Positions 12,324-23,100 of a DNA stretch of 64,000 nt are shown here, piece after piece (position 1 is the stretch's first letter; the number at the start of each line of letters is the position of its first letter). The notes beneath the pieces were generated by a model. It saw nothing but the letters and a program-made list of their open reading frames with translations, did not search any database and was not told the DNA's origin. The translations under genes were made by a program, and so were the position numbers. This DNA is from Lentinula raphanica (taxonomy: Eukaryota; Basidiomycota; Agaricomycetes; Agaricales; Omphalotaceae), in the NCBI GenBank assembly GCA_027919835.1, contig JANVFP010000046.1:62001-126000 (forward strand), read 5' to 3'.

Positions 12324-13210
12324 TTATGAGCACCATGATCTGTTTTCTTGCACTTGCTGCAGAGATGTGGGCGACCATGAGGGCAGGGATTGGAAGGGCA
12401 GGTGCCTTGATCAAACTTCCGGCACAGATCCTTATTGGACGGAGAAGGGGTATTCCGTTTCGTGGATTTTGGGGGTGAGACCAGACGACTGGAGCCGTAT
12501 AAATGCTCGCCTCGCAACTCCATATCGACCTTCCCCCAACCTGAATAGTCGCCTTCCTGCATCTCCCTGCGCCGCTTATTGAAAAAAGCCATGTGATAGG
12601 CTATGACTGCTGGCCACTCGTACTCCGAGGAGATCCTGATCAAGTGAGCATTGTACTTGAAAAAGTCCAAGCTGATGCGGGAGACCTTTCCAGAAGCTTC
12701 AGCGTGGCATACGAGGATGGAGAAATAAGTGCTGAGGGGAACGGCAATGGCGTTCAAGGATTTGTACTCGCGGTAGGATGAGTCGTTAGTGGTGAGCTCG
12801 AGAGTTTCCCCTTTGAGTGAAAGGACCTGGCGTTCGGTTTTATCGCGATAGCGCGAGTCCAATTTGTAGAGATTGCTGGCGCGGAAATCATGCGTAATAA
12901 TGGCCGTAATAGTGGCCACCTCGACTTCGGGAAACAAAGAAAGTAATGAGGAGGACGCACCCGCAGCAGTGTTTCCCATCAGTGGTGGGGTATATGGTGG
13001 CTGGGGTGGCTGAGGTGGCTGAGGTGGTGAGGATGGAGTTGGAGCGGTGCCAGCACTGAGCGAACGAAGGGCTTCATGAATGAGGGATGCAATCTCTTGC
13101 CTCGCTTCTTGAGACAAAGAAGAGGTGGGTACCGGAGTGTCAGACATGGTAGGAGTTGAGATCGAGGTTGACTCGTCAATGTGTTGATCCTCAGGTGGTG
13201 TTGAGTTCAC
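12311..13210 (-). CDS. gag-like protein of the DIRS-like fragment
   Basis: A 299-residue minus-strand frame starts with a Ser/Thr/Pro-rich N-terminus, has a proline run (PPQPPQPPQPP, about residues 63-73) and ends in a Cys/His-rich tail with spacing like CCCH and zinc-knuckle modules (CRKFDQGTCPSNPCPHGRPH and CSKCKKTDHGAHKC). It lies directly upstream of the RT frame, in the position expected for gag. The reading frame is open, but the element around it is truncated. Confidence 0.65.
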   Translation of the reverse strand: MNSTPPEDQHIDESTSISTPTMSDTPVPTSSLSQEARQEIASLIHEALRSLSAGTAPTPSSPPQPPQPPQPPYTPPLMGNTAAGASSSLLSLFPEVEVATITAIITHDFRASNLYKLDSRYRDKTERQVLSLKGETLELTTNDSSYREYKSLNAIAVPLSTYFSILVCHAEASGKVSRISLDFFKYNAHLIRISSEYEWPAVIAYHMAFFNKRRREMQEGDYSGWGKVDMELRGEHLYGSSRLVSPPKSTKRNTPSPSNKDLCRKFDQGTCPSNPCPHGRPHLCSKCKKTDHGAHKCPN

Positions 13211-13291
13211 AGAATTGGCCTTGGGGAGGAAACGGCCAGCGGCGTCGCGAAGTGGCTTGGGCTTAGGTGCCAGAGCAAGTGGAGTAGAATA

Positions 13292-13541
13292 AGAATTTAT
13301 TCAACTAAAGATATGACGATAACGATGAGGGTACGATAACGCCGCTGGAGAGGACGAAAAGTAGATTATGATGAGTTACATACCTGCGAGCGATGGTGAG
13401 AGGACAAGGAAGCCTCGCCACGCTCGCAGCTCTATATATGATAAGTGTAATGAAAGGGAACTGGAAGAAAGGATAACGTGGATGGCACGCGAGTTGTCGT
13501 TGCGTCATAGACCCCGACCATAAACAAATGGTCGAGACATC
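13292..13541. repeat. direct repeat flanking the DIRS-like fragment, copy 2 (250 bp)
   Basis: Matches 10543-10803 apart from an 11-bp deletion. It lies upstream of the gag start on the minus strand and marks the 5' end of the fragment. Confidence 0.8.
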
Positions 13542-13863
13542 TTCGAGGAGTCTCAAGTAAAGACTCAAATTCAGCTTGGTTTGACCGCAGATTTTACTCG
13601 TCACCTCACCAGAGAAAAGGTGGATTTGAAACTCCCTTACTCCATTTGGAAGAAGAAAGTAATGGAAGTAGCTTGTTTCTTTACTCCCACCTTTGTTCAG
13701 CAGAAACACTTGGGTCCGCCTGACCATTTCAACGGCAGACGTTACCAGAGTCGTTGTACGTTTGGCGGCAACAGTAGTGCAGGATCTTGCCCCGGCTCCC
13801 GTGAATCGTCTCATGGTCCTTCCCATAATGCAGCCGGTTCTCATCTGTTGGGACCGATGACGG
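13542..13863 (+). other. coding-like remnant between DIRS-like fragment and right LTR
   Basis: A plus-strand frame (TADFTRHLTREKVDLKLPY, then HFNGRRYQSRC) reads like protein. It may be part of the LTR element interrupted by the DIRS-like insertion. No family was recognised. Confidence 0.3.
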
Positions 13864-14631
13864 TGTTGCGCGGTTTTTCCGCGCAGGCGTGCAATGATCA
13901 AAAAGATCAACTTAGACCGTTGCATAGTATCCATAAGGACTGTGGTGAGCCCGAACTAGCAGTCAAACTCGTATCAGTATAAGCTAGGATACAGATCCTT
14001 TGGCAGGATCAGCCATGAATATCCACTTAGAGCTATTGCTCGCACCCTTGGTCGGGGATCCTTCAAGAATGCTGGCTACTGGTACGAGCACACCAAGGGA
14101 ATATCGACTTAGTATCAAGATCTGCCGGATCGGCACAACTGAGTTTGGTACTTGGCTGTGATGACGGAAATTTCACTTGATCTAGCAGATCAGACACGAT
14201 GAGAACCTATCCGGACGAGTTACCACACGGAAACCCTACGCAAAGTAGCGGAAACCGTCGGAAACATGATGATCTAGCATTTCCGTGGCAGTACGGGTGA
14301 AACCCGCAGCGGAAACACGCATATGTTCAAGTTCTAAACTGGGATATAGCGTATGCTATGTACAGCTTTGACCAGTACTCACGGAAACGTGCGGAAACCT
14401 ACGGAAAACACTTCTGAAGCATTTATCTTCGTTGTCCGCTCCAGAACACCAGGCTATATGCATACCGTTCAAAAGCTACGGACCAGACCTACCTGATCCG
14501 CGAGATCAACCACGGTTACGAGTCTATCTCATTAACTTGGGGAGACCACCACTGTTCCGCGGAAGCAAATTCGTCGGAAACACTTGAGCAACACAGGCAG
14601 GAGCCACTCTGACGAGTTAGGCACCCTAGCA
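13864..14631 (+). repeat. LTR-like direct repeat, right copy (768 bp)
   Basis: Same length and orientation as 8684-9451, with TG..CA ends. See the left copy for the comparison. Confidence 0.7.
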
Positions 14632-15830
14632 TGTGGAGGCCGCACAGACCATGGTCGGAACTTGCTTGGTCTTCTAGATCTGGCGAAAGTACGACGAAAT
14701 ACGGACAAGTTTCATCTTTTTCTCTGTTTTCTTTACTATTTCCTTGCGTGTTTGTATCGTTTCAGTCATATTTTACTATTTAAGTGTATATTATCGGACT
14801 CCGTCCGTAGAAATAGCTAGATCTACTAGATCAAGGACAAATACGGGTATTGGACTTTTCGTAGTGTACTTAAAGACCTGTATCCGCACAAATGAAACAA
14901 GTTTCGCGCCCAGATCTCTCTGAACTGGTAATCCTTTTCATCCATACGTGGGAGTAAAGGCTTCTAAGCCGTACCGGACCTTGCAGATTAAGTGTGTTAC
15001 TTCATCGCGATAAGCCCGACTTTTGAGTGGTTTGACTTGGTGTCTGTCACTTGTTAGTTGAAGGTAGACTCCGTTCCGGAGATACAGAGGACTTGGTCTC
15101 AGGTTGTGCCGAGTGAACGTGCAGAGTTTTGGTGGCTCTGTTCAAGTTGACACGTAGTGATTGGTGATCTGCGTGATCTTCGAGGTTTTACTGAGAATAG
15201 TGATCAGTACTGCTTCACCCGGGAGCGGAATCGATTGGTCTACCATAACGTCTGGTACCCCGTTGCTTTCCGAGCCTAAAACCCCTTATCCGAGTGGAAG
15301 CCACTCAAAACAAACCCTTTAGTCCAGATCTTATGACTGGTATATCCGTGTCACTTCGTTCTGCTGACCAGTATTGCTGATCCAAAAGATCTTACAAGAC
15401 TGTGTTCGACTTGAGATATAAGATAGTGCGGAATCTCTGACAACGCCCCACACCTCGCTATAAATACAATTTGATTGACGAATCCGTGAAGTCGTACTCT
15501 GTGTTCGTGCTAAGTGACCTGTCATAAGGCATTATACTAAGAACCGACTATATACCACGTTAACGGATTTCATCAAGGATGGGCTTCGCGAACGCGGTGG
15601 CTGCTACCATTGTATCTCAACCCCCAGTTTTTAACCAAAGCTCATGATATTTTATTTACCTTGCCAGGCCTAGGCATGATAATCACCTTTTGCTGATGTA
15701 TAAGTATCTCTAAGCTCCATTTATTTGAAGGTTTGAGAGCAGCCATGAAATGAGTTACAACTTTTTTCAAGATGATGTTTCAATTTTGAGTTACAGTCAA
15801 ACTTATGTTCCATCTCAAACAGACTTGAAA
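14632..15830. other. no gene recognised
   Basis: Sequence between the right LTR-like repeat and the right subterminal array of the 7025-16283 element. No coding signal or terminal repeats were seen. Confidence 0.4.
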
Positions 15831-15994
15831 ATGCCTTGAATGCACTTGAACTCACTTGAACGCACTTGAACGCACTTGAACTCACGTGAACGCACTTGAA
15901 CTCACTTGAATGCACTTAAATGCACTTTGAACGCACTTGAACACATTTATTGCACGCATGTGAACGCACCGGAACGCATCAGAACGCATTGGAA
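15831..15994 (-). repeat. 10-bp subterminal repeat array, right end
   Basis: About fifteen consecutive decamers of the type CACTTGAACG / CACTTGAACT run through this stretch with few phase breaks. On the minus strand the core reads TGCGTTCAAG, matching the left-end array in inverted orientation. Confidence 0.85.
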
Positions 15995-16283
15995 TATGTC
16001 TGAATTTGATAGAACTCATACATTGCAACATCTGCGTTCCGATGCAGTTAATCATGTCCCAATCAAACCACATTTTGCAAGATTTTAGGTATAAATTCTA
16101 TGTGATTTATATTTATTCACTTAAATATTACTATATTAGACCTTAAGATACTTGATAAATGATATTATCTGGTAAAATTACTGAAATTTCATATAAAATA
16201 TATAGACTTCGAACGCACTCAAATGCGTTGAACGCAAACGTGAACTCGGAACTCGCCAACGGAACGCAAAATTCTATCTACCG

Positions 16284-16292
16284 AATGTGTAC
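16284..16292 (+). repeat. 9-bp target-site duplication, right copy
   Basis: AATGTGTAC directly follows the last base of the right TIR (…ATCTACCG) and equals 7016-7024. Confidence 0.8.
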
Positions 16293-17740
16293 AACTCTGC
16301 CCAAGTGTCCGAGCGAAGCTTTCAACGTTTTGCGATCTTTGAGTGAAACGAAGGTAGAAAAAGGAACAGATCATCACTAGCCGTCACCTCTTTCCACTTC
16401 CGGTGGCATCTGAGCACGACATTACGAATCGAGTGAGTATCGAGCAAATGCTTAGCTACAAAGGACTCACGTAGGGGCCAAAAGAAATATATCCGACTTT
16501 CAGCATTCTGACACCTAAGCCTCGATATCGTTCGCATGATCGTTCAGGAATAACTTGAGATAGATAGCGTTGCGAAATGTATGATCAGAGAGAAAGGACG
16601 CCGATAGAATCTTGAATGTACCACTGATAACACATGTGCTTGCCTGGTTCGAGGGATGCATTCATCATGAGAAGAGGGGAGGGCTGAATCACAAGCCAGC
16701 TTCAGTTTTAGGACCCACAACGGTAAATTGTTTGTCGATTCAACTGTCGAGCCTTTTCCTTTCTTGGGTTGTTCTCGTATCCTGCTTCGTTCGTCCGCAG
16801 AACTTGAATTGAATATTCTATTGCTTCAGCTATCAGAAACTGGGCATAAGAAGTAGTATTCTCTGCACCTCTAGACTTGCGCCTGATAGTCTTTGATAGT
16901 TCAGTGGAAACAAGACGAAATTTTGGCCCCACACAGTGAAACCGCCGTTCAACGAAGAGTTCGATGAGGTTCCAAGCTTCCAATAAAAGACCCTTATTGC
17001 AACTTTCGCCCATGGCAGCCTCGAAGCCCGAAGCCCAACTCGAAACTGAAAGAAGCCGCGAAAGTCAGAGCCTGGGCAATACTGCATGATCAACTCACAC
17101 ATCCACGCACTAATTTTCGCTCACGAAGAAGGTTTGAGCTAAAGAATGACTGTGCTTCCCATCAGGTTCTCAGAACCTGTCAACGAAAACAATCATCTTG
17201 GGATTATCATTTAGAGTATCTTCTCCCCCAATCTATGGATGGTTAGAACGATTCACACCGGATTGAGCTATTCTCCACATGACGAGCTGGAGGTAGATCC
17301 CGACGCTAAGTATACCTTTCCAACGAGTATCTGATTTCTGCTAATCATCCTCGAAGTACATGCGTTGCGAATCATTCCTTCATGGAAATCTGTTTGGATT
17401 TCTCTCAATATCTGTGAGTATTCAGGCCGCTGAGAGTGGGTGAGAGTATGATGACTGGTCAAGTTGCGGCGAACCATGATAAGGTAAGCACATGTTCATG
17501 TTTGGGATCAACCTACACATGAAGTCAACGATTGTCAATCCCGCGATAGTAAGAGGGTAAAGAGTTATAGGGGACCTGGATACTAGAGAAAGATATTCGA
17601 AAGAAAAGAAAAAGAAAATAGGTCCATCGAGCCGTACAAGTATCCAGTATAATGAGAGAGCGAGCAGACCAGTATCGGACCCAGTGTACAGGTTGAGCAG
17701 ATACGAGTTGAACATTTGAAAAAAGTCGGCCGTCTTCAAA
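16293..17740. other. no gene recognised; includes 3' flank of the secreted-protein gene
   Basis: Minus-strand frames at 16708-17102 and 17268-17477 are open but have no recognisable motif. The part just below 17741 is probably the 3' UTR of the minus-strand gene ending there. Confidence 0.4.
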
Positions 17741-18737
17741 TCATCGGAATAGCTGCGCGACCCAGTCTGGCTTAGGAGGGCTCTCATCACAACTAGGGTG
17801 AGATCCAGCTTTGCGTATTATCTGGTGAGGATGCATCCAGTCCGGATCGTTGACTGGACTTTGAGGTATCTTCCAGTTGGACCATTTCGCAACGGGAGTA
17901 TGGCCGGTACAACCTAGAGTTCAATATTGAGTTCTTTGAACAACAGAATCGAAACGACAGCATGCTCACCAGGCTGCACACACCACACTTTCAGCCCAAG
18001 TGTGTTAGCTCCGCCCTTGAGAGACGCAGAAGTCGTAGAATTAGACGAGGTGACAAGATACTTCGGCGGAATGAGCATCTGGTACACTGGAGAGTAGTAG
18101 TACATGAGTTTGGAGAACAAGATGGTGGCGGTGACGTCCTTTCTTTTCTTGAGGGCGTAGTCTCGAATGGCCGCCGGTACGTAAACCTTGACAGCATTGA
18201 TGGGAATGAAAAGCTGCGATACGAACGATGAGCGTATACTTTTCTCGCTCCTGACTGTGGCGCACCTTAGAAGCAGCCTTAATCAATTTCGAGTTTCCAG
18301 CGACCGTACACTAGACGTAGGACGAATATTTGGTCTGTAACATCATTTGAAAGATAGCTACGGCGTACCTCCCAATATCCTTTATACTTCTCATACTGGT
18401 CCAATACGGGTGAAAGATACGCGCCCTCTCCTATCATATTTGCTGATGCAGGAATCGCAGTAAGCGTCTCGTGGTGGTTGTAATCGCGGGCCTTCCACTG
18501 TGGGCTTCTTTCAGTAACGGAAGAATTCCTAATGGGATGTGTGATTACCTCGTCGACGTATCTGAAGCCCAGAAGGACGTCATCCGGGCTACTACTACTA
18601 TATCTCCAGCGTCGAGATATCGAACGTTCGCCTGCTTGTTCGAGGAGAGTTGTGTTAACTGGAAGGGGGTGAACCAGTGCGGTCATGCAGAAGAACAGCA
18701 TGAAAACAAAGAAATGCTTGGGTTGTTCGAACATCAC
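17741..18737 (-). CDS. secreted protein, possibly ADP-ribosyltransferase-like fold
   Basis: Four exons on the minus strand (18737-18369, 18310-18266, 18213-17970, 17913-17741) joined at GT..AG sites keep phase and give 276 residues. The N-terminus is a signal peptide (MMFEQPKHFFVFMLFFCMTA), so export is likely. The segment after the signal contains VLLGFRYVDEVI and, about 45 residues later, GEGAYLSPVLDQYEKY. That pairing of an Arg motif with a GxGxYLSP-like motif resembles small secreted fungal proteins with an ADP-ribosyltransferase-like fold. The catalytic Glu could not be placed, so activity is uncertain and the call is by pattern only. The C-terminal half holds a Cys/Trp-containing tail. 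The reading frame is intact. Related basidiomycete proteins are mostly uncharacterised, and a simple secreted structural role is equally possible. Confidence 0.6.
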
Positions 18738-19304
18738 AGCCAGTAGAAGCCAGTTCTATCTTCTTTTTTTCAACGCACGAGCAAGGAAATGGAAAGAAGG
18801 CAGACAAAAGTCTGCTCCTCAAGTATTGCCAAAACCAGGTTTCAGTGTTCACTGCAGCACCGCCGGAGCTGCGCCATTCGGAGGCAAAGGTAGTTGCACC
18901 AGGTCATACCCAGGTTTCAAAGACAGGTTCAACGACGTGCTCGTTATGAAATTTCGAGTATGCGGTGCACTTCAAACGCGACGGATTTTTTCTAATCCAG
19001 ACCCAGGATAAAACAAATCGAAAAACTGTGGATGAACATGAATTACAAAACATATGCATACTCACTGAAGCTCTCGATATCAATGTTAGCAACTCTTCAC
19101 TTTTCCACCACCGAGTTCGGTCGAAAAAAGATGCGCTATTGCCACACCATCAGCCACTGCGGTGACCTAGCAGATGACATTAATCAGAATACAAGTTGAG
19201 AGGCAAGTCGCCGTCCTGAAGGAGAACGATCATTGTAGGAAACACGAGAGAGAGATAGAATAGCTATTATTCCTGATGAGCGTGAAGTGAGAAGATCGAA
19301 CTCC
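18738..19304. other. no gene recognised
   Basis: Upstream flank of the minus-strand secreted-protein gene, up to the Mutator-like element. Short frames on both strands (for example 18904-19092 minus) have no support. Confidence 0.4.
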
Positions 19305-19313
19305 CCTCAGTTT
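19305..19313 (+). repeat. 9-bp target-site duplication, left copy
   Basis: CCTCAGTTT precedes the element at 19314 and is repeated exactly at 27053-27061. Confidence 0.9.
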
Positions 19314-19378
19314 GGGCATCGAGAAATTTGCGTGACGCTGCGTGTCAGTGCGTGGCGGTGCGTGACATTGCGTGACAG
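19314..19378 (+). repeat. left terminal inverted repeat with decamer array
   Basis: The first 51 bp match the right end in inverse orientation. From 19329 the sequence is a run of 10-bp units headed TGCGTG (five heads to 19378). Such subterminal arrays are usual transposase-binding sites. Confidence 0.88.
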
Positions 19379-19880
19379 TAGTTGATATTTCCGAACAACT
19401 CTACCACTCTCTACCAGAGTCTACCGCGCCCTACCTACTCCTTCTAATCGAGCTCTTCTTGTATTCTTACTCGTTTTTACTCCATGAATATTGGCTACAT
19501 CGAAGGAAGGCTGGCTGCTGCTGAACCAGGTCAAGTGGTGCGTGTCCATTCACATCCACATTGATGATGTTGCTCACTTTTATGCCACAGAAACAATGAT
19601 TCGTGAGGCGCCAACGCCGGTTCGCCATGACAGTCAAACATTAGGACAACTATTGTAATCTATCTTTGCAATCAACTTGCCTGTTTTCCTTCTATCATGC
19701 CTGAATACGACTTGGTTTGAGACGACACCGTATGCACACTTTCCTCAATGACTTGCCCATAATGCAAATGTGGGGTAATTGTCTCAGCATGCACAGACAA
19801 TAGTGGAAGAGCACTCTCGACTTAGGGATCATATTATCTCTGGTTTTCTTGCTGACTTGCTCAAGGACTAACACATCAAA

Positions 19881-19995
19881 TGCACCGACACGCAATGTGC
19901 GCACGCACCGACACGCACCAGCACGCACCGACACGCAGCACTGACACGCACCAGCACGCAACAGCACGCAATGTCACGCACCGACACGCAGCGTG
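19881..19995 (-). repeat. internal TGCGTG decamer array, inverted
   Basis: About ten units of the kind CACGCACCGA, which is the minus-strand form of the terminal decamer. The array lies about 170 bp upstream of the transposase start codon, so it could also act as an operator. Confidence 0.8.
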
Positions 19996-20166
19996 TTTGC
20001 CGAAGGTGCGGCTTCATACACCGCAGTTGTTCAAGATGTCGCCGTGAACGATTACTGTGGTAGCCGTGATCGTGATCGTTCATGCCGCCCTTGAGCTACC
20101 CCTTACCCCTCTTTCGTACTTTTCTTCTCTGGTCGCAATTTTACTCACAAGGCGTTCAGTTCTGAT

Positions 20167-23100
20167 ATGGCCTTTGTGAGTATTCCATTCCGTTCTTCAT
20201 AGATAACTGAACCTCATCCATTAATTAAAGAATATTTTCCGACACTTGTATCACTATGTCCCTCCATTCAACAGATCAGAGGGCCGTTCCAACTCAAGTC
20301 AACAGACACCCATAGTAGGAGAAATCAATCAAAGTACAGCGAATACACAATCTGCTACCAGTCCTATTCCGCCATTGCACTCGATAGCCGTTGGCGACTT
20401 GTATCCAATCAGAAATCAAAACGGTAAATATGATTATCTGATGAACCTTCGATTCAACTTGTCATTGAAGTTTTATTTTTACAGGCTATACTGAAGCTTT
20501 TCTACACATCCCAGGCAGCTCACGCATTCAAGATCCACAGTTGCTTCAGCCAGCTTCATCTCTGAGTAGGTGACCAATCTCCTCAATAGTAACCTATGAT
20601 CTGAACGTGTTTGTAGCAGTTTCTGAATCAAACTACCCTTGGGAACCTCCAAGGATTTCCTCCATGCAATATTCGTCACTTCAATTTCCGTATCTCAGCC
20701 ATATCCCACCCTATTCCGGTAAGTATTCATGCAACTTTGCGATTTGATGTTGCTTATGGACATAATGTGTGATTTAGCACCGCTGTCTATCCCCGTTTAT
20801 GGTCAAGCTCTAGTGCCTATGTTACCAGGTGGTGTCTATCCATTCAACAATAGCCCACACCATATGCCTGACGGCGCTGGATCTACACATCAGCCCGAAG
20901 ATATGCAGCGTACCAGAACTACACTGTCCAGTACCCACCTTGCGGCACCTTCACCGATGATGGGTATTCCTATTGATCCACGACAACAACCACAACCAGC
21001 CCCGCTTGGTAACCCATTGACGCAGCCGTTGACAGCTGTTCCTCCAGGTGGTCTGCCTGTGCCGCCGCTGCCAACAGATCTCCCTGCTGGGCACCGTCCA
21101 CCGAGTCATTCTGCGAAAGCACAGCCAGCAGTGCCTGGGACTCAATCTTCTCTGACTGCAAAAGATGGGAAGGACACGAAGTCATCTACCCCCCATACCA
21201 TCACAGTCATTCCCGCTACGCCTGAAGTGGATGCGCACGCACAGAAAACTCGGTCCGCTGGAGATAAGTCACTCGACAAATCAGTATCGCGTCCACCACC
21301 GAATACAACAGCTGAGACATGGGATGGCTGGATTGATGGAAATATTGAAGCGGATTTCAGTTGGGATGACATAGAAAAGACCCATGATCTCATGGTTCAT
21401 TGGGCAAGAAGGGACTATGGCAGCCGAGGAAGTCATGGAAATTCACTTGCCGAAGAGTGGATACTGGGAAAGAAGAATACACGTTGTTGTTTAGGAGTTA
21501 TTGTGTGCGATGACACCGAGTGCAAGACTATCATCCGACCTCAAACTGCTGCTGGAGGGGTTCAGCGCCAGTTATTAAAGCGATGCCGGTGCAATGCAAA
21601 GCTTTGAAAAATAGATTGCGGTGTCAAGATGGTCTTGTGGACTTGGAAAGGTGGCAAACATATCGAAAATTCTGGATTTCATTCTCATCCTCGAATCACT
21701 CATCTTCTCCACGTTCTACCAAACGAAAGGGTTCGCTTCGAGGAACTCATTGACAATAACCCAGATGCAACACCAGCTCAGCTACTGGTTGGTCAGCGCA
21801 CCCTTAGTGGACAGCGGAAGTCTGCATCCAATATTAGTCCCGTATACAATAATCGAGATCGCATTGCAAAGGACCGACAAAGGATCATAAACTCAGCAAA
21901 ATACTCTGGTGGCGACAAGTTCATTTCTGGATTCCGCGAGTTCCATCAAGATCATCCAAACTTCATCGTTCACTCGATCTTTGGCGAAATCAACATGATC
22001 TGCATGCAGAGTGACTTCATGCGTGCTCGTCTCGTAAACGGAATATCCAAACGTCACCGTGAACCAGTAAATGGCATTGTTTCTGATGCTGCTCATGGAT
22101 TTTGGCGAGAACAGAACTCGCTCTTGATTACCAGCTCAGTCTATGAACCAGAATTGCGGTGCTGGATCCCGATTCTATTCAGCTACAGCGACGGTGCTAG
22201 TACAGAGCATTACACCCATCATTTCCTTGTTTTGATGCTCAGTATTTCACACCAGTGTAATGAAAGCCGTATCCCTCTTACTGATAAACACTTTGCGGGG
22301 GTAGGTCTCAGTTCAAGTCTCGAGTCTGCAAACATATGTTCATGTCCTATTTAGATTACGGATTTTTTGCAAGCAGAAAGAGGTGGTTTCATTGAGGCAT
22401 TCATAGCATTCTGGACTCAGGACCCCAACGACACACGTTCGGAAGCAGAGCTCGAAGATGCTAGCAGAATGCTTTTACGAGGATGTGAAGAGCATTTCCG
22501 TGCTTCTGTGACACGAATCAAGAAAATCCATGGTGTTGTTCCTGTTGGATCTGAGGAACAGTTTGAACGTTTGACATTGGGTCTGCTGGAATCGAATGAT
22601 CATGATGACTTCTATGCGCGCGTTGAAGTTATACAGCGCGAATTCCCTCTTGCCGATTCCTGGCTTGGATGGTGGTTACGAGAAAGTATTGCGGAGATGT
22701 TATTCCAAACGCATACACAGATGGAGCCTGAAATCTGGGATTCGATTCCATCTACTACAAATGCGCAGGAAGCACAGCACTGGAAGCTTTACAGTGCTGT
22801 CGGACGTGATCATAGTCTCCTCCAAGGACTCGAAGCATTGCATGCTGTCTCGGACACGGCTTTGAGACTTTTCGAAGCAAATCTCGGTATGATTTGTTGA
22901 ATTTCCCGCAACACAGTCAAGACTAATATTACACAGAAGGAGGCCTTATCCGATATGGCGAAGCAGAGCCATGGAAGGCTATGATCAACCTTATTGGACG
23001 CAGCAAACCCACTCGAGCCCTGGGTAACCGGAAATCAAAACAGAAGTCAGATGGTCGCCCTCCAGATACCAAACAAGACCTTCTCCTACGAGCTTCAAAG

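Larger units (their letters stand above)
7025..16283. mobile_element. Mutator-like element (non-autonomous or hollowed out), nested
   Basis: The left end (CGGACTGTATAATTTTGCG) and the reverse complement of the right end (CGGTAGATAGAATTTTGCG) are related TIRs. They match at 17 of the first 22 bases, and the exact 9-bp TSD AATGTGTAC lies just outside both. Inside each end lie arrays of short repeats built on TGCGTTC with a 10- or 20-bp period, inverted relative to each other. No Mutator-type transposase is visible among the 9,259 bp. The interior is a stack of later insertions: a Copia relic, a hAT relic, an LTR pair and a DIRS-like fragment. The boundary call rests on TSD plus TIR together. 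The element probably depended on a relative's transposase, or lost its own. Confidence 0.75.

Noticed and set aside
8684..14631. Two independent solo LTRs
   Set aside because: Same orientation, equal length and coding-like sequence between them fit one element better. Neither copy is flanked by a matching pentamer of its own, though the outer flanks do not match either.
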